DNA of 64,000 bases from Auanema rhodensis. Its lineage: Eukaryota > Nematoda > Chromadorea > Rhabditida > Rhabditidae. Positions 43,832 to 57,122 of this stretch are shown here, piece after piece. A program made the position numbers and the translations under genes. The notes under the pieces were generated by a model. It saw only the letters and a program-made list of their open reading frames with translations, did no database searches and was not told the origin of the DNA. Position 1 is the first letter of the stretch; each line of letters starts with the position of its first letter. The DNA lies in assembly GCA_964057225.1 (NCBI GenBank), contig OZ059899.1, forward strand, positions 5,766,001 to 5,830,000. The letters run 5' to 3'.

Positions 43832-44830
43832 TTCCTAAAATCTAATTATGTGAATAATCTGAGTTGTTAAGAACAATCAACAACAAGCGACAAGAGGACG
43901 CGATAGAGAGAGCATACAAGAAGAAAGCAAAAAGCGGGACGCGTGGAAAAATTCCGTTATATAGCAGGCCGGACCTGGCGAAGACAAGTGGCCTGATGAT
44001 ATATTGGAAATAGTATTAAATGATAAGAGATATTTAAGAAAGTATGATCGACTACCAAATGATAACAGCATGATAAAGCAATAAGCGAAAAGCAATAGCT
44101 TCACAGAGAAATATAGATAGAGAGATAGAGGGGGAGGAGACAAATAAGAGAGAAGGAAAGAGAAAACGAAAAGAGAGTGTAAAAGTGGCAAAGAGAGTAA
44201 AAGAGATCAGAAAAGGTGAAGGTAATCGACATTTTGTATGGAAAAGAAAGGTTTTATGAAATCTATTGATAGAAATAATGATCATAATCATGATAGAAAC
44301 ATGAATGACACCTTAACTTCTGTTATCTCTGATGAAAAAACAATGAGAGATACAGACCAAGAGATAGAGTGAGACAACAAGAAAAAAAATCAAGAGAGTA
44401 AGATTTTAGCAAAGTCTTATGTACTGAAAAGAAAAAAGATTACTATTTGGAGTTAAAATAATCAATAACCACTAAAAGATCCCTAAACTAAATAGCCTCT
44501 TGGTTCATAGTTTGTTCAACCTCCGAAAGTATTAAACAACTAAAATATTCTCTGTTAATTGGCAAACAGCCAAGAATAAAATCGAATTCTGAGAATCAAT
44601 CACAAAAATTGAATGTGCTACTATAAATTCTATAAGATGAACTGGAACTTCTTTCCAAGATGTCCATTACATCTTGTTGCTTCTTTTTTCCAAAAAATAC
44701 AATTCGAACAGAACGAAATTTGGAACATCATCAATTAAGGAAATCCACGTGATTGCTCTCTACAGCACACATCATATTCGACACAAGGTCAATTAAAATA
44801 ATTTTAATATAGAGAAAGAAATGCAACCCG
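43832..44830. other. Divergent promoter region of dpyd-1
   Basis: About 1 kb between the dpyd-1 start and the duplicated small-gene unit. Purine-rich on the plus strand (44100-44220). No gene is supported. Confidence 0.55.
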
Positions 44831-45440
44831 TTATCAAATTAGCATATTGATTTTTATTGTTAGACGTAATAGTTTATTATGCTAAATTTCACGTTATCAT
44901 CTCATTATTATTATATTCAAAACATTATATTCACGTGAAACAATTCATTGTCCAAATTTGAAAACTTTACAAATTTTCTTCTCGCATTCTCCTTATGCAT
45001 TTCTAGTTTTTCATACACGGAAAAAAAAAGCTAAAACTCAATTTTTTTCGATACCTCAGCGTCGTTATTAATAATCAGGTTTATCAGACGGCACTTCCTA
45101 GACTATCTCATCATTGGTATGTTGAATTTTATTAATCTTGTCGACGCTACATATAATATTGCGCCGTATTTTATACGGGTGTACATTATATTGCTATACG
45201 ATCAGTTTGAACAACTATTTTTGTTAAAATATATAGCAAATAAAAAAAAACTATTGTTTAACTTTAAATATTTCTGTAATTGTAGTTTTGTTTCCAGGAA
45301 GAGAATGAGAAAGCTAATTCAAGAAAACAGATATCGGGTCCGGTTCATTTGCAGTCTGTCATTGTTTTAAAAGTTTGATAAAAAGTTCAAAAGTAAATAA
45401 TATTTAAATTTTAGACAGACGCGTGTAATTCACATATAAA
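44831..45440 (+). pseudogene. Decayed tandem copy of the 5' half of the 45577-46404 gene
   Basis: Direct repeat of 45460-46088. The exon 1 counterpart (about 44948-45040) has ATG changed to TTG, several substitutions and small deletions that break the frame. The intron and the exon 2 counterpart (about 45298-45370) are nearly unchanged, with Asp changed to Ala (GAT to GCT). The copy ends just inside exon 3, so the acidic tail exons are missing. No intact product is expected. Confidence 0.8.
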
Positions 45441-45459
45441 TGATCTCTTTTTTATGAAT

Positions 45460-46088
45460 TTATCAAATTAGCATATTGATTTTTATTGTTAGACGTAATA
45501 GTTTATTATGCTAAATTTCACGTTATCATCTCATTATTATTATATTCAAAACATTACATTCACGTGAAACAATTCAATGTCCACATTTGAAAACTTTTCA
45601 ATGTTTTTACTCGTGGCATCCTTCGCCGCTTATGGATTCCTAGTTTTTCAGAAATGGAAAAACAAGCCACAGGTAATAATATTAGATTTTTTTGTTGGAT
45701 ACCTCAGCGTCGTTATTAATAATCAGGTTTATCAGACGGCACTTCCTAGACTATCTCATCATTGGTATATTGTCTTATAACAATCTTGTCAACGCTACCT
45801 AGAATATTGCGCCGTATTTTATACGGGTGTACATTATATTGCTATACGATCAGTTTGAACAACTATTTTTGTTAAAATATATAGCAAATAAAAAAAAACT
45901 ATTGTTTAACTTTAAATATTTCTGTAATTGTAGTTTTGTTTCCAGGAAGAGAATGAGAAAGATAATTCAAGAAAACAGATATCGGGTCCGGTTCATTTGC
46001 AGTCTGTTATTGTTTTAAAAGTTTGATAAAAAGTTCAAAAGTAAATAATATTTAAATTTTAGACAGACGCGTGTAATTCACCTATAAA
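45460..46088 (+). repeat. Direct repeat unit containing the 5' half of the intact small gene
   Basis: Second unit of the tandem duplication. It starts at TTATCAAATTAGC, like the unit at 44831, and stays similar up to the TATAAA in exon 3. About 19 nt of net length difference lies between the copies, mostly in exon 1. Confidence 0.85.
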
Positions 46089-46404
46089 AGAAGCAGAGTT
46101 TATGCAAGTACGATATTTCTTTTTTTGTTGGGTTTAAGTAATATTACTCAATAGTTTGACGGAAATGAAATCATATCCCCCGAAGTTGAAGTTGAAATAA
46201 CTGAGCAGCCTCATCAAATTGCCGAACAAAGGCAGGAGGATAATACACAAGTTGAAGGTATTTCATTTATACCAGCATCGTTTTTTTTACTTGTCTGTTT
46301 TACAAGAACTGTCAGCAATAGAAGAAGATCCTGAATTCATAGAATATACTATTGAAAGCGGTCTGAGTTCAGACGAGAATTCAGAAACTGATTATGCTTA
46401 CTAA
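45577..46404 (+). CDS. Unrecognised 138-aa membrane-anchored acidic protein
   Basis: Exons 45577-45672, 45946-46020, 46063-46107, 46155-46257 and 46307-46404, all GT-AG and in phase. Residues 7-26 form a single hydrophobic segment (FSMFLLVASFAAYGFLVF) followed by a KWKNK stop-transfer cluster, so an N-terminal signal anchor or signal peptide. The rest is hydrophilic, Glu/Gln/Ser-rich and strongly acidic at the end (EEDPEFIEY, SDENSETDYAY), with no conserved cysteines. I recognise no family. The exon structure is supported by phase, but the 42-nt intron 46021-46062 is an inference; without it the frame ends at 46023. It is convergent with dlg-1, whose stop is 265 nt away. Confidence 0.65.
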
Positions 46405-46668
46405 TTTCAAAGTATATATAATATTTATTTAGTTATGTTAGTTCCACACATAAACAAATATATGAAACTATCAGGATTCTCACAACACTTTAGAATGAAA
46501 AATGAATCACAATTCTTTGGATTAAAAATAAAAACAATGCTAAAGAGTTTAAGACATCTTAATTCAGACGTGAAGTAGAGTGATATATTATTGTACAAAC
46601 TTGATTTTATTATAATTAATATTGATCACGAACTTATTAGATATAAATGGAAAGTAAGATGAGAGTTC

Positions 46669-49600
46669 TTAAAGAGGTTTGGTAGGATTAGCCACCCAAG
46701 ATTCAGGACGTGACTGATTTTGAATGATCTGATGAACTCTGTTGAGCACTTCTTCGGCAGAACGACAATGGGAAATAACATCAGTGAATAAATTGGCGAA
46801 GTCTTGTTCGATTCTCTGACATCTCTGATACACATGTTGAGCTTCTTCATCAGAAATTGCTGGATCCCAGTCCCTAATCTGTTGATAATTAGCAGGTTTA
46901 ATGAATATCGCGATTGGCTGAATGTTAGCGACGGATTGCAAGCGTTTGATCGCATTTGCTGATACGTCAAGAATGCAATGTCTTCCCTGGAAAGAGAATT
47001 TTAGTTTCAGTAAGTTATGAAGTAATTTACTTGAAGAGCAACTTCTTTCACGCTTTTAATACTTGTTCCATATAAATTATTCTGGAACTGTCCGGCTTCA
47101 ATAAACAAATTTTGTTTAACGTCGTTGTCCATTTGGGCCTTTGATACAAAGTGATAATCCCTTCCATCCATTTCATTTGGTCTAGGTTCACGAGACGTGT
47201 CTGAAGTTATTGAAATGCTGACGTTGGAAACAAAAAAATCACATACGAGGCACACAGCTGGAGAACTTTTCTGGATATCTAGTTACTAGTTCATCGTTGA
47301 TCTTATCTTTCAAAGCTCCAAGAACAATGACAGGGCGTACGTAGTTAACTGAAAAAATATGTAATAGAAAGTATAAGGCAACAAAATCTTACTTTGCTGC
47401 ATATCCACAACTTGATATGAGAAAATAGGCTCATCAGTAGTTCCAACTGAAAAAAAAACAAAATTAATAAAAACTTGAAGTAGTTTAAGATTAGCAGAAT
47501 TGACGGCAAACAGTTGAAAACATTGAAGGTACAACATTATACATGCGTTTTTTTAATGAGAAAGGACAATTGTGGACATGTTTTATATCTACACTCTACT
47601 TACAAAAGTCGCTATCACTAGTACAAGAAGTATAAGTGAAAGTTGTAGCTGTTGCTAAATTACTAAGATTATGTAATTACTTCTATTTGATATTGAGTTT
47701 TTATACAGATAGATACACTATCCTATAATATTATATATTAAATATTACTCACGTTCTTGATCTGTAAATTCGTTCAGACGATCTGTACTCTTGACGAATG
47801 GGAACTTGCGCGAAAACGAAAGTTGGCTCTTGCTGCCACGGCGGTTTTCCAATCCAGTACTATTACGTCCAAGAGACATAGATCCGGCATTGAAGTTAAC
47901 TTGCTTCCGACGGGCCTTTTCTTTCTTTTCTACTCTCTTCTTTGATGGGATTACTCCTTCTGGACCTTCCTCTCCATTTTCAAACACCTTCCTGGCGGTC
48001 CACCATTCATCATCAGGATTGTTAATGATATGGAGAATATCACCAAATCGGAAAGGCATAGAACGATGAGGTACACCTACTTCGCGAGATGGGTCATGAT
48101 CGAAAAGAGCCCTTAAAACATTTTTTAAAAGTGAACTATCATAGTGATGCTTCTTACTTCACATAAAGATCTCTTTGTTGGTGGCTTTCATTGCTTTGCT
48201 GTTGCAGCATATCATTTCTCAATCGGTCAACCCTAGCTTGAAATTGTTGATAATCTGAAAAGTTTTACTAAACAACAACGCTATTTGATCAATTAAATTG
48301 GAGCGCGGGTCATTTTTCTAGTTAATAGCTTTAAAACAATGACAGGAGTAATTAAACTAATTATATTGACTCACCATGAGGACGATACTGAAGAGTTAAA
48401 GTGACTGGATTTTGAGCATTTTTCAAAGTTTCCGCAGCGATGGAATGAGTAGCATTACGAAGTGATTGACGATTTACTTCAAGAAGAATGTCTCCTTTTC
48501 GGACATTTCCACTGAGATCAGCAACACCTCCAGGAAGGACAAAACTAATATATATAGGTTCGCCATCCTCTCCTCCAACGATATTAAATCCAAGTCCCTG
48601 ACCTCCCTTATATAATGTAACATAGCGAGGGTCAATGCTGATAGATGTCTGATTTGATTGAGGTTGACCAAATGCAAGTACTGATTGGGAATCCGAAGAT
48701 CTATTGAAATCTTGAACTGAGCTGGCTAAAATATAATATAAATGTTTTATTCGGGCTGTTCAAAGAAGCATACCTCTCTGAGGAGTGACAGGAGCGAAGG
48801 AACGGTTAGCATCACCGGTACTCTTCAAAATTGAAACATAGGATCCAGTGTTTTTCAATACATTAACAGCAAAATCATGTGTGATGTTCTCGAAGGCAAT
48901 ATCATCGACTGCGAGAATTTTATCATTGACACGGAGACGACCATCATGATCAGCAGCTCCACCAGGGATAATTTTCGTTACATATATGTCTGTATCTCCT
49001 TGAAAGTGCTCGTTTCCTACACCTCCGGCAATTGAAAAGCCTAATCCTTTCTCTCCTTTGTGCAGATTAATCCATTGAGCTCCAGCTCTCTCTTCCATAC
49101 GACGGATATCATTTGATCTATAGTTGAGATTAGGTTGTGACCCATGAAGAGAACCTCCGTGAGCTGGAGGAGGTGGAGGAGGGTATGTAGGTCCTGTGAT
49201 TCCACTAAAAATAATCTTAAACTTCATAATATAAAATAAATACATACAATCTATTCAAGCTATGAGTGGAAAGTGAATTGTTATTCACTCCTCCCAAATT
49301 TGATACCGGAATAGCTACACCGCTTTCCCTTAAACGTTTCAGATACTGAAAAATACTTAGGTTTAAGTGTTGAGAATGTTGAAATATTACCAGCTTAACA
49401 ACATTGCCTGCTGTTTTTAATGCATTAACAGCCACTTCGTGTACGACATTGACACAATCGGTACTGTTGACTTTCAAGATAATATCGTTCTTTCTAAACA
49501 CAGGAATTAATGGTTTACGTTTAGTCTCGATAAGATAATAACTCACTGCATGCGCCCATCTATAGCAGCGGCACCTCCAGGAATGATATTTGTTACATAA

Positions 49601-51122
49601 ATGGAAGTATCTCCATTATCAGTAGGCTGATCAGATCCTCCAGTAATGGAAAACCCAAGACCAGTATTTCCTTTCTCCAGAACAATGTCTTCGATCTCCC
49701 ACTGTCTGCCATATTCATCAATGATACCACTATGCTGCAAGAAAAATTGCAGTTCCTTTTGTAGATTATTATCTTTATAATTCATAGTTTTCTCGAAAGT
49801 TTTAAAATGAGAAGAAACAAGTAAATAGCAAATGCCATTTTATGAAGGTATTCAACTGATGGATACACATATACACAATGTGACAGCTTGCAATCGATTG
49901 TACTCTGTAGAGAACAATCAACAAGCTTGTAGCTCAAGCGGCTACTTGAGCGTATACAATGAGAGGATGTAAATCTGTTTTTATAATTCAAGCAGCTTAC
50001 CGAAATTGTATGACGCTGAACTCCTCCATTTGTTCCTTCGCTAGTGCGGACCGTCGTTTCAGACGTTTGCCAAGTTCCATCTACGAGATGTCTTGAACGT
50101 TCATGGACTACATGATTAGAGGAATAAGATGTATTTGCTGGGGCATTTCCCAAAGAACTATCAAGGTATGAGAATCCGCGATCCTGAAAAATACATATAT
50201 TTGGTTACTTAACGAACTCTTAAATCCAGCTATATCTGGCACCTACCCGCACCTCACTAGCTAAGGGAGCAGTACTGGAAGTATTTTTATGCAGAAATCC
50301 GAAAGGGGGATGAGCTTCCCATTTTTCAGCCATTTTTCTAGACTCCATAACCTTCTGTGGGTAGCTTTTGCGCTCATTTAATAAAGTTTCTTCATAATAT
50401 TCTTGTATGTCTGTACTATGAATGATTAGAATAAAACTGCAATAAAGTTAAAATACCAAGCAAAGTTTGAAAGAGTTGCTGCTTAAAAGTCGAAATCAAT
50501 CTGTCAATTTGAACACGAAGATCTTCATCTCTAATACTCAATTGTGAGTGATATTCTTCTAGCAGCTCGATGGCGCGGTGCGCTTCTAAATATACAAAAT
50601 CAATGCACGTAAGAAATATTAAAATGTGTAGTTATCTCACAAAAATTTTATTCTCACCCTCCAATCTAAAACACATCGACTTGAAAACGTTATGAAATTG
50701 AATATCGGGGCATTTCGACTTCTTTCTCGAAGTATGGGAGCGCAACAGCACAGCGCTAGCCCCACTGCAAGATGACCGCAGAATAGGACTAGTACGGGAA
50801 TGTATGAAGGATACGCTATCCATTGTAATGGAGATTTAATCAAAAATAACATTAAATCAACATAAATTGGTAAGCAAAAGGAAATTTTCAGAAGATATAA
50901 GCTACTCTTATGATATGGCAGCTGCGTAGTGGAGGGATCGAGGAAAACACTACGAGACAACTGCGGTCAGTTAAACAGGAGGATAATTGATCAGAATAGA
51001 GACAAAGCTCTGTCAGAATTAAGCCGAATGCGTGTAACAACAGAATGCAACCGATTGTCAAGTAAACTCGATGCAAAATAAAAAAAAACTAATTACTCAC
51101 CTGATGAATCGCGCACCGGCAT
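46669..51122 (-). CDS. dlg-1: Discs-large MAGUK scaffold
   Basis: Minus-strand exons 51101-51122, 50457-50585, 50247-50410, 50001-50183, 49547-49734, 49391-49493, 49248-49345, 48774-49204, 48375-48725, 48158-48254, 47753-48111, 47393-47446, 47247-47348, 47031-47200, 46669-46986; 922 aa. Domains: L27 (about 8-65), PDZ1 (178-263, GLGFSITGG), proline-rich linker, PDZ2 (340-425, GLGFSIAGG), PDZ3 (470-550, GLGFNIVGG), SH3 (586-650), basic HOOK segment, guanylate-kinase-like domain (727-915). The GK P-loop is replaced by [10 protein letters not shown], so it should be non-catalytic, as in other MAGUKs. The start MPVRD followed directly by L27 matches the beta-type N-terminus of animal Dlg proteins. 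It organises epithelial apical junctions (with AJM-1 in C. elegans) and synapses. A TTTGCAG acceptor 28 nt upstream of the ATG implies a 5' UTR exon or trans-splicing. Confidence 0.95.
50658..50823 (-). other. dlg-1: Possible alternative first coding exon of dlg-1
   Basis: An ATG at 50821-50823 opens 55 codons ([13 protein letters not shown]..., Ser/Arg-rich, 5 Cys) that end at a GTGAGA donor in the same phase as exon 51101-51122, so it could splice to the L27 exon at 50585. Dlg genes elsewhere use alternative N-termini. No independent support. Confidence 0.35.
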
Positions 51123-54100
51123 ATCTAAGTCCGCTACGGTTAACGTTCGCTGCAAATAAAAAATATGAAAAATATTATTAAATATGAACAAATTTACAAA
51201 TATACGCAATAAGAAATTCGATTAAGAAGGCAATGTCTTGAATAGAAAAATCAATGAGAGCACATTATATTGATCTATCATCTTTAAAAAAAATGAAAAA
51301 ATATAGTCTCTATAAATATAACTATAAAACTGTCATGATCAGGGGAAAAAACGTTAAACACTGTGTGGTAGAACAGATAAGAAGTCATCCAAAAAAAAAC
51401 ATGATTCAGTATTTGAAGCATAAAGATGACATAACAGCTTCCTACGCTAAAACTAACCAATGTTGGCGGTACGTGTTATTCGCAACCGATTAAAATAATA
51501 ATATATTTTAAGGAATTTAGGATAGTTTTCTATTCATTTTTTCAGAATATCGTGATTAAAAAACAATGGATCGATAAAAAATAATAGAAATTAGAAATGC
51601 TTGAGGTTAATGGTCAGTACAACAAGCGACGGTTCAAGTCAATTTATAGTTAGAGCGTCTTCTTACACAGGTCGACTTGTTGATTCAACAGACTACAAGC
51701 AAAGAGAAGAAGAGCAGCACCGACATATAGGAGAGGGAAATAAGGAAGAAGAGAACTGCACAGTGAAGAGAGGGGGAAAAGAAGAATCGTACGAGGCAAA
51801 GACAGTTGAATCGTAAAGCGTTTTCGTAGTCAGGCATATCGGAGACCTTTTGCTCACAAAACGTAAGATAGATAGATAACATGGAATGATTTGTGGCACA
51901 TATATACATATATATGTATATACATATATGTCTGCATAATGTCAATACTAGTTGCTATTCACAACCATCATGATACTCTTCGGATTCACACGATGATGTC
52001 GTTCATTCTCAGTCAAGCAAACATAAGCTGTGCAGAGTAAAAGACATCTGAAACGATTGACAACGTCGTTGTCATCGTCATCGTCATCGTGCGTTCTTCA
52101 ACACGTAGAATCTCCAGGTAGACAACTACTGGTGACCAATTGGCCAGCACAAACAAATGAGATGCTACACAAGAAGTGGAAGGACGAACAAGACATCGTG
52201 AATCGAAAATCGGGGGTAATGGATTGTGAACATTGCAGATGGGCAGGACAAGCATGACCATGCGAGAGCACGACTCGAAGGTGGAAGAGAATGCTTCAAA
52301 GACATAGATGATGCTGATGACACCGAAACTTGTCGGCGACTGTGCTTTTCTTACATGAGCTGGTGGATCTGTTTGTATACGGCAAGTCTCGGACAAGACA
52401 AACAGAAAATGAATTCTCGAGCTGATTGAATCAGTAGAAAGATGGACGAATTTAAAAGATTCGTTGTACAATCATAACAGTGAAAAAGAAAATTTCTACA
52501 AGAAATATATAATAAGAAGTTTGAGAGCAAAGCAAATTAATTTCCTGTATATGTATATAAGCATGTATAATGAATAAATCTTTGATAAGACAGCATACTT
52601 TCTACCTCTCTTTCTATGCAACTCTATTCAACTTTTATCATTTTCCATTTTATCAGAAAAGTACAAGGCCGTCGTAAGAATTTGCCTAAAAGAACAAGAG
52701 AGTTTATAAGATGATATCAGAAAATTGTCATCTATTCGGCAAAACCAAGCAAGTTAAACGGCAAGACCGCAACCCATTATAGGCTAAAATACAATAGCAA
52801 GCGGAAGAAATAGCAATTAGTTCCTCTAAACGATACAAGAATGACAATCACAAATATAATGAGAAAAGAAATAAAAAAAGTTGCGAGGAATGAGAAATTG
52901 TTTCCCATGGGTCGCGAAAAGCGTTAACTGATCCTAACCTCCACCGGTCAAACAGCCGCGGATGCGCCCAGTGAACTGGACAAAAACTTGGAAAAGAAAG
53001 AAAAACGAAAATGATACAAATATATGAAGTCTAAAGTAACATTGAACCAAAGGACATGTCAAAAAAACTAGAAAAGCTAGAAAATAGCATACTTATAATA
53101 CTTGATAATATGAAACTGCAAAAACTAGCTTTCGATGAACGTTATTTATGATCATAAAATTTGTCAACCTGTCTGGTTACTAGCAAAAAAGTTGTATGCA
53201 AAACGTATAATAAACATTTGTCAGAAAATATTCCGGGCACAGCAGTTCAGCTACAGGGCCATACGTAAGGAGCAATAAAACGGCCGGTTCGACCTTCGAC
53301 TGAGGCAAGTCCGACTAATCACTGAGGGGTGATTGCTGAGGTCGACGGATGAGTGACGAAAAATACGTAGTAGAAACAACATGACTCATCCAAATAAACT
53401 TTGAAGTCACTGAGTAAAGTGAGACATATGGGAGAAATCGTGATTTAATTAAAAAAAAAAACTAATATAAAGATTAAAAGAACACTGAAGTGATATTAAG
53501 AAAAGACTTTTGCGTGTTTAAAAATTGCGAGTGCTGCTGCAGCCGTGGTTTTGTTACAACATTGAAAACAATAGATACAACTAGCCAGCGTGAAAAAAAC
53601 TCTTAAAGCAAGATGGGAGGAGCAGAATCGAATGGAACATTTACCATAAATATATGCCATATATGGTGATAAGAAAGAATGGAATGTGATTCAATATTAG
53701 AACCATTCATCGTAATGTTGAATAAAAAGGCTAGGACGAATGAAATGCGTTATAGGAAAAAATGAACGTGACTGAGGGTTGTGCCTAATAATCTGTGAAA
53801 TCTGGCAAGCAATATTCAGAAACAAGGGGATGAAACTGTAGGAATAGAGATTAGTGCATTCCACGAGATAAAATATGGACTGACAGAAAGTAGACAATAA
53901 TTCAGGTAGGAATCAAGTTAAAAACACGATGATGGTGATGGTAGTGATGGAGCCATCCAACCACAATAACCTGTCATTTAATTTGAGGGAAGCTGACAAC
54001 AGATTGATCACAAAGTGAGAGAAAAGGACGACACTTAAGATGAACAGTCCGGAACTTTCGTAGAAAAAGGAGCGAATGTTACAAATCAATAGAGAAATAT

Positions 54101-57100
54101 AAGAGGATTAGCCTGAAGCAGGGAGGACTTGTATTTACAAATAGACGTGAGGTCCCGTCACTAAAGGTAAGGGACGAACGTTGAAAATAAATAGAGATGA
54201 GGTACGATGACACACATACACAGAAAGGTTATAGAAGGAACGAAACAGATGGAGAATCAGAGATGTAGAGAAAGATGGACAGAGGTAATGCTCCACGTAT
54301 TATTGCTAAGATAGAGCCAGGGACGCAGAGGAGAAGGTCGCGCTTGAGAGTTGAAGACAGGTAGGGCGGCGAGCAAGGTTGTATACGTATATGGACCACA
54401 ACAGAGAGAGCATGCTAACAATGAGAACAGAGAAAGGTATAGAAGGGTGGGCCCTGGGCTTGGGACGTGAGGTTAAAGCAAGACAGGCATCAACGTTAGA
54501 CCTATTGTGAGAGAATTGGATGGCAAAATAGATGATGCCGACCCCTTTTCTACATCTGGGGGCCATATCTATCCCTTATCTAGCCGTTCATACCTGTCCT
54601 GTGGTAAGCCAAGAAGGGAAGGCCATATGCAAAGGTAGCAATGCTGGTTAAATGCTATTTCGAGGATGTATTAGAATATGAATGAAATCTATCTTAGACA
54701 GTAGGCTACCGAAGAAAAGTTCTATTGATTGCAAGAGTGTACAAAATTAGTAGAAAACATATCAATGAATAGAAATGTGATGGGAAAAACAGGAACATCA
54801 GATTGCCAACGATTCCTGAACACCTAGGAGTTTTTTTTGCCCGAACAACTCATGGAGGTATTGTGATGACCCATAAGTAACTGAGGGCAAAATCATTTAG
54901 ATGGCGAGGACATCTTTTGTTGCGGAGACAAAGAGGAGGGCCAAGCCAGGAACGAATGTAGACGAATTATAAGAACGCCGTTGAAAATTGTCTTTTAATC
55001 GGAAGGTAATCGACTGAATACCTAACACATTTTACACATAAATATAAATTGGATAACAGCCTCATACAAATTTTTGGTTAAAAGCAAGCTAAATAAGGGT
55101 CAGGTACACCGGTTAATTTGCATAGCAACGGCCACGCTTTTGGTTAATCACTGTGAAGCATAAATTGAAAACAGTGCAGAACGCCAGAAACAAAGAATAA
55201 AATAAATACAGCCGTTCTGCGCGGATAATCTTGTGGCAATGATGCACAAGTAACACGCTTCATTTACGTGAAATTAGAATATATAAGATATTAAACAACG
55301 ATAACTGAAATAACTGTGCAAAAGAGAAAGATGATACAAAGAATGAGAAATATATAAATATATCTGAATAGATGGAATATTATTAACATTTAATCTATGC
55401 TTCAGTGTCAGAAATGTGTATTCATACACTATAATACATTTCAATCTATTCATGAACTATCCATTAGAGGCTAATACACTAACGGGCAAGGAAAGTGAGA
55501 TACATTCATTGGTAATCGAAAAGAAAGCTATAGAGGATTGTCCCTTCGTCTATAGACGGTAATCCAGGTCTGATGAACCTTCTCCCTTGATGTTTTGAGT
55601 GCTCCGTCGGCCAATCTTAGCTGAGCTCCCATAAATGGTGTTGGGTCAGGGTCGATCTGTATCCGGCCTGTCGTACGACTCTCTACCCTCTTTTTATTTT
55701 GTCTCTTTAGTTGTCATACTCTCAGAGCTCAATCCCCCCTTCTCTCAAAGTCGGTTCTTAACAAACCTATACCTCATCATTGAATTGAAGACCTTAAGTG
55801 GAATAAACACCACTATGGTTAATAGGTCTCGGAAACGGAAATGATATGGTAAAGAAAACTGAAGAGCATTTTTAGATAGTGTTAGAGTATAAAATTCGAA
55901 AAAAGTCTCATTACTTCATTCAATTGTTCTTCATACTATTTAATATGTACGATAAGATTTCAAAATATTTTGTTTGAAGGGTAAATACCAAAAACAAATT
56001 TATATAGTTTAGAGCTATTACATGGATAATCATGTCGCATTTATCAAGTGTAGAAACGGAATCGTTATATGAAGAACCAATTGTACAAGCGAAAGAAATA
56101 ATTGGATTTGTTCCAAATTTCATAAGATCAAAAGCGACAGTCATCTGAATGATCCTATTTTGGTTATCGTACAACATAGTGATTGACTAAAAAGGGCAAA
56201 AAATGACTCAGGCCTCTACGCGTGTAGTTATAATGACCAGTGTCAGACAAGATGACTCAACGTAAAAACATGCATTCAGAATTCGTATAGTAGAATATAG
56301 GAAAAATGAAAAACCAAAGATGTACAAAAATGTTCGAATTTTCTAATATTCAACACTGTCATAGATATGTTATGAATTTCATTTGAGAATAAGTACAATA
56401 TTGACAAATGAAAAACATGTTTGGATATGATACACTGCTACATAATGAGAAAAGAATGTGTGGAGGTGTACCAACGGAAGACAGAGGACCCTCAAGATGC
56501 GCTAGGACTACACGCTCCAATAGAAAGCAAATATAGAATTTAGTTTGATATGTGAGAGGAATTACTACTGACCATTAACTATTTGTAGAATAATATGCAA
56601 CGGACCAAAAACAGCTAATATACAAAAGGGTGGTAGAGACCAGACTCAAAATCATCTGGGGGTGCATCAAGTGGTGCTATACTCTCTTTCTCTCTCTATA
56701 ATTCGCGAACTGTGTCGTTTCTGTCTTTCAACTCATCCGGGTCAAGACAAAATCTATGGAATAAGAAAACTATAAACCGAGAGAATGTAAGAGAATCAGA
56801 GACGCCATACGAAAAAATCTTCGATTTCCTCAGAAAGCGTTAGATGAGCGGTGTCATAATCGCAGTGGGTAATCTCAGACTGAATAAGATAACATCAGAA
56901 TGCACAGGAAAGAGATCAAGTGGTAAAGATTGGAAAGGTCGAATGAAATAGGTGGAAGAGTAGTGTACAAGGTAAGTGAAACCACCCTATGCAAAATGCA
57001 AGCTTTGGCTAAAACGTTTATTAAAACCAGTTTTCAAATAAACACATTGCAATTAACCGTCACCTTACATGATACAAAAATGTCATGCAGATCATTCAAT

Positions 57101-57122
57101 ATTTGCTGATAGTCTTATTTAA
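51123..57122. other. 6-kb upstream region of dlg-1
   Basis: No gene is supported. The sequence is noticeably less AT-rich than the 14-36 kb spacers, purine-rich on the plus strand, with an ATCGTC repeat at about 52060-52090. It presumably holds dlg-1 promoters, 5' UTR exons and introns, and the ubh-4 3' UTR. A 152-codon minus frame (52013-52471) overlaps the repeat and shows no domain. Confidence 0.45.

Noticed and set aside
45119-46018. Two similar frames (83 and 63 codons) at 45119-45370 and 45827-46018
   Set aside because: They lie in the duplicated intron and in another frame of exon 2; their similarity only reflects the tandem DNA repeat.
50637-51076. Other minus-strand frames overlapping the dlg-1 alternative first exon
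   Set aside because: They have no donor in phase with the L27 exon; shadows of the same GC-richer stretch.
52013-52471. 152-codon minus-strand frame, the longest unassigned frame in the window
   Set aside because: It overlaps an ATCGTC-type repeat, shows no domain, biased composition (Ser/Thr/Val) and another open frame on the opposite strand; probably chance in the dlg-1 upstream region.
54306-54566. 86-codon minus frame with a hydrophobic stretch
   Set aside because: No splice context, no homology recognised and no upstream signals; treated as chance.
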